Of a stretch of 64,000 nt of DNA, positions 10,414 to 23,560 are shown one piece after another. Under the pieces are notes generated by a model. That model did no database searches. It had not been told where the DNA came from and was given only the letters and a program-made list of their open reading frames with translations. The DNA lies in NCBI GenBank assembly GCA_013368325.1, contig JAACJK010000010.1, positions 248,001 to 312,000 of the forward strand, in the 5' to 3' direction. The position numbers were made by a program, and so were the translations under genes. The DNA is from Ephemerocybe angulata. Lineage: Eukaryota; Basidiomycota; Agaricomycetes; Agaricales; Psathyrellaceae. Position 1 is the first letter of the stretch, and every line of letters starts with the position of its first letter.

Positions 10414-13400
10414 TCATTTACTTAGGTCAATCAGATTCCCCGTATCCCGCAACTTCACCTCCCTCTCCGTCTGAACCCGCGCAATCTTCTCAATCTCCGT
10501 CGTCAAAGCCCAACACCACGCGTCTCTCTCTATCCTGCTCCGCGTCCGGAACACGAGCATCTTGTGCTTTGCAGACAGTCGCGGAACCGATTTCGACGGC
10601 GTAGCCGCAATGGTGGGAGCCTTCGCAGCATCTGTGGCCGGTGGGTGTGGGCGGTACCACAGCATGAAGAGCATGTCCTCGTCCCGGTCGTCCGTCTCCA
10701 GGCCATCCAGGTATCGGCGTGGTGCAGAGGGTGCGTTGGCTTTGAACTGCCCAGAGGGCAGGTTCATGGCCGCGAAATATCCCGAAATCACGTAGGCGTC
10801 TAACAGGTTGATCTTCTTTGCCCCACCCATGTGCATAGCTGAGTTGGGCTTGATACGGAACCGCACCAGATGTCCAGCGACAAGCGCGACAGACATCAAC
10901 CTACAAGTTCTTAGTATCCAGAACGAGCCAGCTCAACAATTCCACTCACTTGTACTGCCCTCGCAACCCCTTCCTCATGTGCAGTTTGCTCACCTTCGTA
11001 ATTGGGCTGCAACCGTCTATGATGCACCAATTGTAGAGGTTGTCCATCGCCGAGTATGGTGCAGACATATCCGCCGGAGGTTCTGGCGGATATTCCTCCT
11101 TCTGGCAAACTCGTATCTGCGGCGTGAGGCGGGGTCTCCGAGCTTGAGCCAACTCAATCTCTTCCTTCGCATTTATCCGCCGCTTGTACTTCCAGAACAC
11201 AACTAGTGCTCGCAGACGATTTACCCACTCGATAGCAACCTTCCTCGAATGGACCTGCGGAAACCATTTTTAGACCCCGTCCCTCGACAAACATGGCGCT
11301 CATGCTCACCTCAAATCGGATGACCTGTCCCGTATTCAGCAACAGCTCAAAGCACCTCCGCATCTTCACAATGCTTCTATCCTGTGTCGGCAGTATTTGT
11401 TCCCCACCTTCGTCTTCGTCATCATCCAAAGTGCAGACTTCCTCCGTAGACCACATGTCCTCGGGGGTGCCTGCTCCTGGTGCACGACCGGAGGCACAAC
11501 TTGGAACGCCCTTCGCACGAGTACCACAGTCTTCAAATCACATATCCCCGTGGCATGCATCACCTGGTTGGCCCCCCGAAGAAGCTCCCCTGCATGCAGG
11601 CCCCGCACCCATGAATCGAGGTCCTGAGTCGTCAGCGCCAGCCCAGGCGGCAAAGGTGGGTTTGCTTCGTGCGTATGGTTGATGAAAAGCAGACTGCAGT
11701 GCGTCGACAGGTACAAAGCCTGCTTCGTCTGCGTATTGGGCCTAATCCGTTCGACATATCCCTCGATAGAAGGCGGCTCCTCTATTTTAGTGTCGTTCTT
11801 CAAATGATAGTGTGTTGGCGCGTGGGAAGTTAACCGGATTTCCAGCGAAGCAGGCCTTGACGACTATTGCGAATAAATAAAGTGCACGCCGAAACGAAAT
11901 CGACCCCACATGCTGGGTCAGCGCCATGCCCCACAGATTTCGATTGGATTTGAGCCCAAAGACGCACCTGCTTTACAGCTAATCCGGCCAAAGTCGCCCA
12001 TGGTCTCGACTTGCCATATACGTCCTCATCCATCCACAGCCAGTCCAGATGCGCATCTCTGCGCCAGCAAAGCTCGAGCCTCTTGCCCTGTTCGGTGATT
12101 TCGTGTTCGACAAGTGAGAACCAATCGGGCACCTTGCTCAAACTTTCCATGCAGAGCTCAACCAGATTTTCTCGCGTAAACATGGCGTAGAGTTCCTGAT
12201 TGTCGATCTGAAGCCGATATGGTATGTCGATCGTCACGGTGCTATTCATCTTCGGATTGTGGATTTCAATTGTTGGAGGGAGTTGTCCGCCCAGGTACCG
12301 CCTATGTCGCAAGGCACCATAGAGAAATACAATGAGTGACCTTGTATCATGCAAGATGTTGTACTCGAGTGGCTCACCAAAGCTGCCAGGTCCAATCCCA
12401 CGCCCGTGATCGAGTCTTGTGCTTGAAGATGAAGATATTCGTGCCTTCCTTGGCACGGTTGAATATTCGGCGCGAGCCACCAGCTTGAGTTACCCGAGTT
12501 GAGGTAGGAGGGCAGGTCAAGCAGAAGGTAAGGTCCACAAACGAATAAAGGGACAGGTTGGTGCGCGACGACTTGAGCGGGATCACGTATGCAAGATGCT
12601 TCCGGCCAACCAGCATCTCCTTACCAGGTGTCGACTAAAGGGAGCAAACGAAAAAGAGATTAGGTAGAGGTTCCGGCGGGACAATGGATGCTTTTGACTG
12701 ACATGGTCCTCGTAGAGCTCGATGAGATCTTTCCTCCACACGACCATGAACTCGGCGCAAGCTTCGTATTGTAAGCCTCTTGTGGTCCGGTGAATTGAAT
12801 CGTCAAACTTCGTGCTCAGAGCCTCCAGCTTGGAGTACGCTACTCGCACCAGCATTCTGTCTCTAGGCTAGTTAGATATGTTTAGACTACCGAGAATGAT
12901 GTTGCTCGAGAAACTTACCTCGCATCAAGACGTCACCCCAGTTCAGCGCTCCAGGGGAGGAAAGTACAGGAGAGAACATGGCCGCCTGACTGCTCGTCGG
13001 GTCAAGCTCGCTTTCTGTCCGCGACAGAACCACCTGCGGGGACACGGGTGGTGGTGGCTCGACATGGAGCTCTGGTGGAGGTTCAGCATAATGGACTGCC
13101 CTCTGCTTTCCTTTGGGATCAGTGTGGATAGGAGAGAGTTTCGGCACCGCCAAGAGTCCCGTGCTAGAGTCAATGTTGCTCCTGAGGCTGCGGTTGTCGT
13201 CTGGCAGGTTCAGCGAGTGAGAGCCCAAGGAAAAGGCAGGGCCAGAACGCTCAGGAGCACTCTTAACGCTCCTCGATGTCGAAGGTAAGTTCGGATTTTC
13301 GTCAGAAGGGGTGTGCTTTATCGACACAGCCCGAGGTTGGGTTTCCGTGGGAGGGTTCAGAAGGTTGACACCGAGCAAAGTTCCAACCTCGAAGCTCCCG

Positions 13401-14114
13401 CCTATCCAGTGTCCACTCGACAAGGACATATCCAAGCCTTTCTTCTTGGCCCGTCTGTGCCTCCAAGCCTTCCCCCATTCGCTTTCTTTCCACCGCTGGA
13501 TAAGCTCGTCTGCGATGTTCTCCTCGTCGTCAAAGTCATGATCACCCGACTCTGTCGAGACATGGCTCCTCTCCTCGGAAACTCCGTCCGTCTGAACACT
13601 CCCATTCTGCGACAACAGCCTGATCCGTCTCTTCTTCGACCTTTGGCTCCTTTCTTCTGGGGAGAGACCTTCCTCCTTGTAATGCTGAACAAAACGTTTC
13701 GCGTGCTTCTTCACTACCCGGAGTACGTCCTCGCTTTCCTCCGGCGCCTCTGCCTCCAGCTGGCTCATGCTGATCACACCCTCGCCGCCCTTCTTCTTCT
13801 TCACTTCGTTCTCTAAATGCGCAATGACCCTCTCGGGCATAGGGCCAATGAATATCCGTCGGGTCGCATGGCTGGGGTGGGTGTTCGCCTCATACAGCTG
13901 GCGCACCACCGCGCTCTTGGCGAACGTCGCTGACGTCGGTGTGATGGGCTTCAGTTTCTTCGCCGTTGGGGGAGGACTTGTACGGGGCTCGTCGCCATGG
14001 TGGGCGTGGTGCGTCCCGGTGGGTTAGCGTGGCATAGAGTGAAAGGAGGTTGTCGACAGAGTCGATTCGTGCTTGGACCGCTATGATGTCGCTGGCTCCC
14101 GTTGTGGCGGTGAT
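10414..14114 (-). CDS. SPO71-like pleckstrin-homology domain protein (5' end unresolved)
   Basis: A large multi-exon gene. The central and C-terminal parts match the fungal Spo71/Mug56 family, which carries two PH domains and in yeast guides prospore membrane growth. Recognisable pieces are NTHPSHATRRIFIGPMPERV, RMLVRVAYSKLEALSTKFDD, the exon joint giving FIFKHKTRSRAWDWTWQLWR then YLGGQLPPTIEIHNPKMNS, PRLTPQIRVCQKEEYPPEPP, YNWCIIDGC and the last PH strand around MLVFRTRSRIERDAWCW. The stop is at 10414. Coding-like sequence extends upstream to an acceptor at 14115 (ITATTGASDIIAVQARIDSV, DNLLSLYATLTHRDAPRP), but in a different frame. A possible intron at 13914-13983 would join the two. The initiator ATG was not found with confidence; 14307 is one candidate, and 13840 is the first ATG in the conserved frame. 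Confidence 0.75.
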
Positions 14115-14496
14115 CTATAAATAGTTCCGTCTCCTGATTGAGCCTTCTTCGAGCCTCATCAGTGAGGGTACTTGGAGGGTACACAATCCAGGAAGCGCGC
14201 GCCAATGACCAAAAGACTGTTAAAATGTCTATGAGGTAAATATAGTCCGCAGGACGATATACAATTCCCAGATTCTCTAGATTAAAAATATCATATCCTA
14301 TAATCATCTATGCTGAAGAATCGTATGCAGTAAGCTTAATGGTTCCAAGAAATAAAGGAGGGTTGGGTAACGGTGCTAACGACTATGGAAGGAATGTAAC
14401 GTGAGGATACTAAAATGCAGGACAAAAGGTGGTGAGGAGAGTGGGTCGAATTCGACTTGTCGTTGTAACGGAGAAGGCTTGCATTTGAAAGGGAGT

Positions 14497-16183
14497 CTAC
14501 TTCTTCCCCAAAAGCCTGTGGGACTCTTCGATGTACGCCTCCGATTCATCACGTTTGAATCTGCGGAACAGGTTCAGTACCCCCAGCCACTCAAAGGAGA
14601 ACAACCCGAACTTACTCGATCTTCTTCCCTTTGGTATGCATATCTGGTTCGCGAAGGGCGAACGGGTTGACGTCCTCGCCAGGGTTCAAATTCGCGAAAC
14701 TGTGATTAACAAAACGGTGGGTCGACTCATCCGACCGGACAGCGTAAATGATATCGATCATCTTCGCGTCAGCTGGAAGACGCCAGTAGTCGATACTAAT
14801 CTCGGGTGCGGGCATGTTCTCCCTGCGCAGATATCACAGTCAATATCCATACAATCACGAGCTTTCGAATGCCATCGAAGGGCCAAAGGCTCACCATTCA
14901 GGAATGAGGCCATCTTCGAGGTCCTTGATGCATTTGGTACTGATCAAGAGTCAGCGAAGGTGGGCTAGGTGGGCGAAAGGAAGACGTACTATGTCACAAC
15001 TGCCTCTTCTTCAAGATATCCGACGAAGCGGTGACATGACTTCGGGGACACGATGTACGCGAGGACTAGCGCACGATTAGCGTTCCACCTCACGCGTGCC
15101 GCCGTAAATTAACTCACAGAAGAGGTTATAGAACACCCCTTGCGCTCCTAGCACCATAGCTCGGAAGGGCAGCGAGGGCTTCCGAAGGGTCATGAAAGTC
15201 CTAACGAAAAGTATGAGAAATAAGTCACAAGAATCATTCGAGGAGTAGATGTAACTACTCACATGAGATGCATCCGTTCATTTTCAGCCTCCTCCAGGCA
15301 AGTGTGGATCCACCCGCTATCACGTCGCTAGGGTTCGAACACGCAATGAGCCTACTAGCACATCGAGGGAGAAGAGCCCAACGGCATCGCTTTACTCACC
15401 ATTAGCCGCAGGCTTTGAAGATGACGCAGCGTGGCCGCAACCATGCCAGGTACGCCCGCTATACTCTCGAGGAAGAGAATTCTCTAAAGTGATCGTCAGC
15501 TGCGATGCCCAGCGGTGTGACGACACCATCAAACTTACGCGGAGCCATGCGCGATCGTCGAGGATGTAGCCTTCCTTCCGCAGCTTCTCGATAGGCCACT
15601 GCTTGTAATCGGGAGGCAGTTCTTTGTGTTTGTAGCCAGAAACGAGATCAAACGTCTTTCGGGAGAGGGCTACGAGACCCGCCGCAATTTTATCAGCGAA
15701 AGTCTTTGGCTTTCGATGCAAGACCTGAGTGCCGGAATCATGAGCATCCGTAGACAAAGGATGGATAGGAAAACTTACTTCGACAGCCTTGAGTTCTTCG
15801 GAAGAATATACTGGATGGAAGAGCACCCAGTCTCCGCGGACCATAGTCGGGACTGTGCTCGTCGGACCAGGTGTGGTTAGCGCGTCTTCCTTCTCAGATG
15901 CTTTCACCGAGTCAGCGTCTATTCATGTGCCACTGTTAACTTCCCGAAGGCAACTTGTAGGGGCCTGGACCAGAAGTTAGTGCATACCTTTATGTGAGGC
16001 TCCGGATGCTTTGGAGGCTGTATGTGTGGAAACGAGAGTATGGCGAGGGACCCCCGATGATATGGACCGTGTAGCCAGCGGGCGCCTACTGATTGCCGCG
16101 CATGATGCACGCCCAAGCAGAATAGCAATAGGACGACCGGACAAAGGTACGGTCGTCGAGCGCAGAACGGTAGAGCTCAACAT
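14497..16183 (-). CDS. AOX1: Mitochondrial alternative oxidase
   Basis: A diiron ubiquinol oxidase of the inner mitochondrial membrane that lets electrons bypass complexes III and IV. Exon 1 gives an Arg/Ser-rich presequence ([20 protein letters not shown]). The catalytic core is complete across the exons: [40 protein letters not shown], the loop [20 protein letters not shown] and [19 protein letters not shown]. These carry the LE, NERMH, LEEEA and R-DE--HR iron-ligand motifs. The last motif reads RSDES where RADEA is commonest, but the Glu and His ligands remain. The protein ends HRLLGKK. A TATAAA lies about 52 bases upstream of the ATG. In fungi AOX is usually induced when the cytochrome pathway is blocked. 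Confidence 0.95.
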
Positions 16184-16234
16184 GTCGTCGAGAGAGGTAC
16201 AGTTGTATGGTCAGCGGCCTCCATTTTGAAGCTC

Positions 16235-16240
16235 TTTATA
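16235..16240 (-). promoter_or_regulatory. TATA box of the alternative oxidase gene
   Basis: TATAAA on the minus strand, about 52 bases upstream of the AOX start codon at 16183. The spacing fits a fungal core promoter, and a TATA element suits a gene under inducible control. Confidence 0.45.
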
Positions 16241-19014
16241 TTGCCGCCCAGTTGTTGTCGGGAATCGCTTGGACCGTTTCGACCCGATTCCGAGTCAACT
16301 TCAGTCCCGAGTTACACCGTGGGCACAGCATGGAGCATCACTGGTCCGTCTTCTACGCGTTGCGGACTCGCGAAAAATGCAAGCGCGACTGCTCTTGCAC
16401 CACCCCTTTCGCAGCGGTATTGGGAACGGACAAGCGTGGAGGAGCACCGTCGGCCTCGATGGCTTCACATGTTCAAGTTCGAAGCACACAGTCCGGGCAA
16501 TCAAAGTAGCTCGCCCAATTTGGCAATTTGCGAGCCGAGGATTTTGGTTCCGCCGGTAGCGATTTGATCCGGGATCAATGAAGTGCCTTTTATAGCCCGG
16601 GGGCGGGGAAGCACATTCTGCCAATCCTCTTGACTGTATCACGAACCACCCTGCAAGTGTGTCAGAGGTGATGTTCTAGGGCATCCTGCTGCCTGAGTTC
16701 ATGTACAGATGCTCCCTGATACCCACACATCGTCATAGGACAGAGGGCCGTACAGTCGGTTGTAAATATCGGGAGAATCGCTCGAGGGACGTGTGCACTA
16801 TTCTCTTCTTGCCAACTGCTATATCCAAGCTTTTTCTGACCTCGAGGCACTTTATGACACAGGGCATATCAGCAGACCAAAGACATTACGGATATCCTGT
16901 TGCCTATGCTGTCAGATAGACAAGCTATCGCAGCAAGAATTGACTTGTGAGGCCTGGAGGCTATGGCTATGCGTCGTTCCAGGCGTCAGCAAATGAATAG
17001 ATGAAATCATAGGACCCGATGATGACAATTGTACCATGGCACTTTTGCGAGCGCGTCGGTGGGCCATGCTGTCCTCCCGCGTATCTGACATGGATGTCGC
17101 CAATTATAACGCGTCCGACACCGCCGACGACCCCAGGATAAGCCTCTGTGAGGTGCTCCACAACTACGAACTGAGGCGCCACCATTGTCGAGCAGAAAGG
17201 CTGATAAGAACCGTCGCGCCACGCCCGCAAAATTGTCGATTATGCTGCGCGTGAGCACGCTGGGGAAGACATGCATTCAGTTCGCCGATGCACCAGTTTC
17301 CCGGATCGCATCAGGTTACACACTCCTGGGCCAGCAGCCAGGCATTTGCGGGAGAAGCTCCAATAGAAAAAGTCATTTCTACCGATCTGTGATTTTAATG
17401 CACCGTCCTACTGGGTTCCATGGGTCAAACATGCCTTCTATGGCATCGCAAAGGAGATGGGGTCCAGATGCCTGATTGCCTCCAACTGCGAGGGCCTTGG
17501 GCGTTAGAGAAGTCCCCTCTCTCATTATGAAAACTTCAAAGTAGCTACGCTAATCTTTCGAAGCCATTTGCTGCAAACGAGAGGTAAAACATGTTCACAA
17601 GTCAAACCTACGAGCCAAAGGGTAGGGGGAACATAGAGTAAGGATAACAAAGTCCGCTGACGATGGATCTGAATCGATGAGGTATATCCGGCAGGTGCAC
17701 CCCGGAAACCTTCCTTGCCTGAACATCGTGTGAGAGCAATCTAACCTCATGTTGGGAGTGAATACTTATTACTTTCCTTATTGTAGAAGCGTAATCTAGC
17801 TAGGATGCTCTAAGGACAAATCCAAAGAAGCCATCGCGTTATTCGATGGACAGACGAGCTCTCGTCTTCTTCACGTGTTTGAATAACTTCGGGAGTCTCG
17901 AAGACAACGTGAGAGGAGAATCGGAAAAGATAGGCATCCATCGTAGGCAGCAGCAGACACACAGCTCATAGCTCTCATCGATTGCCAAGAAGTCGCCCAA
18001 GGGACAGGTCGGGGATACTCACTAAACTGCTCTCATCAGTCCAGTTCTGTCAGACCCAGCGAATTGGCGGGCGTGGCGAACATTCGAGATGCACCCCCAA
18101 ATCCCCCAAAACTCCTTACGTCCTGGCGCCAGAAAGATTTGAGCCCGCGAAATTCGTCGTGGGTCAGCAACACGAGTGCAGGGGGTCTGTCCGAAAATGT
18201 TCGGAGCAGAGATCTTGCTGGTCGCCGCACGAGTTCTGAGATGCCATGAGGCTGATGGGCGTTTGTACGATTGGAGAGAGGTGGTTAGGGCCACAGATCT
18301 CCACACCAGAACGTTACCAGAAAGCCAGGTCGCAGTTGATATTTGAGGTATATTCCAAAGCTTGTTGGAACTGACAAGACGCAAGGGCTGGGGCAAGATG
18401 GCCAAAGAGAGATAGAAGAGGATCGGGCGGAGGTTGTCCCAATGAGGCTGTTGGGTGCGAGAACAGTGGATACAGAACCTGGTTCTGTCCGGGGCCTACG
18501 ACCGGGGCCCATGTCAACGTGACCTATTTTTGCGGGATTCTTTGGCCCAGGAACTCTTCGCCCACCGGATGGGATTACAACGGCACCGATAAATTAGTAA
18601 AACAAAACTGGACAAGTACTAGGAGACCCCAGTGCCAAAATAGAAGTCGGCAAATTGTTCAGTAGCCCGGAGGTCTGCTGATAGAGGGTGTATTACCTGG
18701 CGTCTGGCGTTCGGGAGGGCTACGAATGCGTAGGACCTGAAACGACATACAAGGCCGCGGTTTGGCGACCTACCTGTATGTCGGCGGAAGCAAAACAAGG
18801 GATAGATCTGCCCTGGAAATTCCTGTGGCACCCAATCGAAGGAACGCCAGACGAGGGCCGCATGCCTGCACAATCAGAGATTGAGATTCGATAGATTCGA
18901 ATAGAGGCCGGAGGGGCTAAGGAGCAAACTTGGATACAAACGGCAGAGTCCGCAAATGGAAAGCGGCGTGTGTCGCCCCTTGACTTGGACGTTCACTGAA
19001 TAAACAAGGTACGT
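16241..19014. other. Long stretch without a recognisable gene
   Basis: About 2.8 kb between the AOX promoter and the CENP-B-type gene. Open frames are short, overlap on both strands and show no recognised domain or consistent splice-linked coding. I saw no tRNA cloverleaf, long repeat or transposase fragment. It is much longer than most gaps in this window and probably contains the upstream control region of the CENP-B-type gene. Confidence 0.5.
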
Positions 19015-19022
19015 TATAAATA
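19015..19022 (+). promoter_or_regulatory. TATA box of the CENP-B-type gene
   Basis: TATAAATA lies 57-64 bases before the ATG at 19079 and is followed by a pyrimidine-rich leader. This supports both the direction and the chosen start of the gene. Confidence 0.5.
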
Positions 19023-19078
19023 CGAAGCAGAACTCTCGAGTCTTCTCCCTTCCACTACGACCAAGTCCTCCATCCATC

Positions 19079-20836
19079 ATGCAAGCCATTGCTGAACCCG
19101 TCTACTCTTGCTATAGGACCGACTACCGTGCTGCAGACAGATGTGCTAGCAGTGCTGTGCTCTCTGCCTCTGACGAGTGGATCTACCCGAACTACACTGT
19201 CTCGCCCCAGGCTGCGTATAGTAGAGTGACGCTGCCGTCCATGTACTCGCAGCAACGTCCCCCAGACCAGAATTATCCGTCGCCGTCCCCCTCGGTGCCG
19301 TCCCCAGGCCCACGTATGTCGCCGACCCAGCTCGAGTACTCCTCCCAGTCTACCCCGTCGACGCCGCCGGGTGCAGACTTCTCGTCCTCGCGTGATGCCC
19401 AGCTCGGCCCTGTTCGGCACCCCCGCACCAGGCAGCTGTCCCTGAGTTATAAGCAGAGCCATGGCCGCAGACACTCCGTCTCGGACTCGCAAATCGGAGA
19501 GGTTAGCGCGCCCTTTGATCGTGGTGTAGCCATCATTCATAATTTCTTTCCTTTTATTGTGTCCTCTCTAGTGCGATTTGGACGATACCTCTCGTCCCCA
19601 GAGCCCCCACGACGCCTACCGTCCAGAGCTCGTCCATCCTGGTGCTGGCCTTTCACTTTCCATCCCTCTCGCGAACATGGACGCCACGGCGCAGATGAAC
19701 TCGCCCTACCAGCCCCCCACTCCCGCATCCCTTTCATCCCATTCCAACTCGCACTCCCATTCACAATCTCCCTACCCATACACCAACGACTATAGAGGAT
19801 CAACCAGCTATGATGGGCGCCCACCTTCTCCCGCCCCCAGCTCGGGATCAGGCAGCGACCTTCCACCCATGCTCCCCCATGGCCAACGTCCCATCAAGAA
19901 GCACACGAAGAAGAAACTCGACGCTTTCGAGAAGAAGAAGATTTGCATGTACCACCTAAAGCACCAGAACGCCCGCCAGGAAGACATCGCTGAGCAGTTC
20001 GGGATCGAGCGATCGACGGTCAGCAAGATCCTCAAAGCCAAGAACCAGTGGCTCAACGTCGACGACAATGCCGAGGTCGTCTCGAAGAACCGGTAAGCTG
20101 CCCCACCTCTCTAGATCGATAACCTAGTCTTACCTCGCGTTCTAGGCCATCAAAATTCCCTGAACTCGAGGGGGTGATGCGTAAATTCCTGCAGGAATGC
20201 ATCGACAAGGACATCAATATCACCGATTCGTTAATCCGGAATCGAGCCCTCGACGTCGCGAAGAGCCAGTCCATCACCGAAGACCGTTTCAAGGCGAGTG
20301 CCGGCTGGATCGAGAACTTCAAGCATCGGCATGGCATTCGTTCTGGCAAGTGGCACAACGGAGTCAAGACCGCCGACCAAGTCCTTCCAACCACCCCTCA
20401 ATATACGTACCCAAGAGGTTATACCATCTCTGAGATCAGCCCCAACAACCAGTACGGACCTCAGCCCAAGGTCCCGGAAGATGACGACGACGATGTGTGC
20501 CGCAACCCCTACGGCGAGCCCATTCCTCCCTTCGAGCGACGCTTTGGGGATTTCTGGGCTGAGCGCCGTCCCCGCGATACATCTCCATCACGCGACATTG
20601 TCGCCTACCACGCTGCAGGAGAACACCATGTTCCAGGAGTCACCTACGTCCCCGGCGAGACTCTGCCGATACCGACAGCAGAGGAAGCGATGGAGGGCTT
20701 CGGCACTTTCTGGCGTTGGCTCCAGGCAGAGTCGCCGATAGAGGAGATGTTCACGCCGAAGGAGTCCCAGTTCATCACGACCATCGCGACAGCATTGTTC
20801 CAGCGCGGTAACGGTATGCCTTTCACCAGGTCATGA
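19079..20836 (+). CDS. CENP-B/Tc5-type HTH DNA-binding protein without transposase domain
   Basis: Three exons (19079-19501, 19572-20092, 20146-20836) give exactly 544 residues. The first ~260 are Ser/Pro/Tyr/His-rich and disordered. A CENP-B N-terminal helix-turn-helix follows (KKKLDAFEKKKICMYHLKHQ, QEDIAEQFGIERSTVSKILK). Next is a second HTH of the CENPB type (KFPELEGVMRKFLQECIDKD, ITEDRFKASAGWIENFKHRH). The C-terminal ~170 residues are acidic/proline-rich and end in a short helical part (AMEGFGTFWRWLQAESPIEE). There is no DDE nuclease, so it looks like a domesticated pogo/Tc5-derived regulator, related in architecture to fission-yeast Abp1/Cbh proteins or fungal developmental regulators. 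Long empty flanks fit a tightly regulated gene. Targets are unknown. Confidence 0.85.
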
Positions 20837-23560
20837 TCGATGCCCCTTGCGCTGTTGCTTCCTCGTCGTCGACCCGTCCTGCTCCCTGCGAGCCCGCCTG
20901 ATCGACACGAGCTCCAAAAAGTGGCACTTCGGTGGGGCTTCTTTCCTCGTGTTCGCCGGCGCTTGTGCTCTCTGGCCGGCCTGGCTCTCGCTTGGTGTGA
21001 TGTGTCCTCCGTGGATTTCCGTTCTTATCTCTGCAGCTCCTCTCTCCGTTGTGACCGCAGGGAACCAGAGTTATTTAATACCGTTATCCACTCTTCTTTT
21101 CTCCGAGGTGGCCCGTTGTCGTCTTCGCTGTGTACATTTTCACGAATTTTCCATACCTCTGTACCATCTACGTTTTTATATACACTTCTCTTTCCGGATA
21201 ACCTGCATTCTCATTAGGTTTCTCATAGTCGCAAGGACAATGAGCGTACGTCTACATCTCTGGGCGCCTTCTCTTCTCTGGCCGGTTTACTTTCCCTATG
21301 ATCCAAGTTAAGGACATTACTAGTGCATAGCTTGCATGATTCGACAATTTCAAACCTTCAAGTTGTTTCAACACGTTCATGCAATACGAAATGTTCAGCC
21401 ACTCCCCGAGACTCTCTCTCGAAGCTTCCGCGGGCGCTTGTCTGGCACACATGACGGTACGCATGGCCGGACAATTGCCTCGGAATTTTCTTGACTCGAG
21501 AAATCGAGTAATTCGTCGACCGAAAGCACCTACTTCCCACCTTCATTTACGAGTATCCTCTGATGTGAACACACACTTCGATTGTGTTTTGCCCATGTCG
21601 TCGTCGACGTTAATTAACTAACAGCAAACGCACCCCACTTCCCAGTATCACAGAGTCACAGCTTGGCTTCACCGCTCCACCAAAGCACCCTACTTTTTTT
21701 TCCGGGCGCGATTGTACCAGTCGAAACTCATCCTTTTCGTAATGGCGAGTTATTTCAGGATGAACTTTGTGCTCGTCCGAGCGTTCATTCGTCATGGGGG
21801 TCATGGGGTCGAAGTCTGGTCGTAGCTTTAAGCTACCGAGGGCATGTCATCCAGGCTTGCTTTGGCCAACAACTGTATCATCTATCGTCGCACCACATAT
21901 TCAGCAAGCTGCTACTGCTGACGAGCTTCCTTTCGTGCACGGAGGGCATATTGAATCCTAATTCGTGCGATGCATATACAAGCGCACATACGGATACATC
22001 GACACCCCATGACCAGCCCCAATTCGCGTTGAGCCCGTACGCCTGGCGCCTCAGGGCACCCCGTATCGTATCGGCGTCTGGTCCTTGCCCCAGAAGTCGG
22101 TCCAGTCGGGGGTGCACTGCTGTTTAATTTTATTCGAGGTTGTACAACGACTTGTCAGATAAAGAAGACCGATTCCCTCGAGTGCGCGGAGTGATTCGAA
22201 CAAGGCGGATGGCACGGGCGCCAGTCACCCTCGCTGCCAAACGTATTGCTGTGGCTGTTGGTAGGCCTGTGGCATGCTCCCGGATCTCAAGAGTTCTCCC
22301 TCGGGAGACGCTGGGCCACGAACGACCGGTGACGTACCACTGCCGTCTGAAGCTCGAACAATCTGTGTACCTTTCTCGTTCTCGAGCATGTTGGTCCACG
22401 CGAAGTCCGAGAACGCTCAGGATCGTGGACGGGAGCTTTGCACCGCTATACAATTTTCTTCATGAGTCAACGATGTCACTATACACGCGCAATTTTTCTG
22501 GTTTCAAGTCGAATACGCATCGAGTCGCATGCGATCCCGGTCCAGAATCTGAGCAAGTTCCGAGTATAATTACTCGACCCTTCCCCGCCGAGATTCAGAT
22601 TCAAGGAGTAGGCCGCACGCTCGTACCTCCAAGGGCTATATCTGAGTAACCGCAAACTGGCGCATCTCAGCGTTACATCTGGGCATAATCGTATCAAGGC
22701 TATCGGAATATCGGTGTCTTGCCACTTACCGCTCAAGCCGCAATTCAACCAGAAGAAGTCCCATGGCCCGAGGCAGAGCACCCGAACGAAGGGTGAAAAG
22801 TCAGGCAAGTTGGCTTAGACGCCGCCTACGGAGCGCCAAGTTCGGTCCAAGTACCGCCCGATATCTAAAATGACGCCAGCGCCTTATCGTCGTGCGAAGG
22901 TACCAATGCCATGGTGTTCCTCTCGCGATTGGGAGAACACTTGCAGTGACTGCCCAACATGCACACAGCCTGCCTGCCTGCAAGAGATGAAGTTTCGAAG
23001 TCAGAGGACATAACACAAGATAACGGTTTCTATTGTTAGGGTATTGGTCCATATACAACGACAAGATAACGATGAACAGATACAATAACGACGATTTGTT
23101 CTTCAATATGACGCAACACCTGAACTCTGTGACAAAACACAAGACTCCAAAACAGAGGCGACGATGGCCAGGGAACCACGCAGCAAGTGGTATGCGGGCG
23201 GGAACGACTAGCAAAAGAAAACATGAAAGAAAAAACAATGCTAACACGCCTCGTCAAGAAGGCAATCCGATATGGTACAAGTTCGATCGAGGTAGGCGAA
23301 ACTGGGGGAAGCCAGCAGAAAGCGGAAATTATCGACTCAAGAAAAGAGAACTAGAACAGAAGTAAGATTGACGACGACACACCGGCCGGGTGGATAGATC
23401 CAGATCGGATGTTGCGGCGCTAAAAACACAAGAAGTGTTCGAAATCGGGAAGGAAGGGGTGTGTCGAAGGGATACAGTGTCGTTTGAACTTTTCATCTGC
23501 GGGGGAGAGCCACGAACGTGGTGACACTGCGGAAGGGTGGGTTGCGGGGTTCCTCCTTCC
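20837..23560. other. Long stretch without a recognisable gene
   Basis: About 2.7 kb downstream of the CENP-B-type gene. The first ~400 bases are C/T-rich on the plus strand and may be a long 3' untranslated region. The rest has only short overlapping frames without recognised domains; I saw no tRNA or repeat array. The last part would be the 3' region of the Zn2Cys6 gene on the minus strand. Confidence 0.5.

Noticed and set aside
17007..18405. Cluster of overlapping short frames on both strands, considered as a decayed transposon
   Set aside because: No transposase, reverse transcriptase or terminal repeats could be recognised, so there is no positive evidence for a mobile element.
22180..22215. 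GATTCGAAC motif resembling a tRNA T-loop on the minus strand
   Set aside because: The flanking bases do not form a five-pair T-stem and no acceptor or anticodon stem fits.
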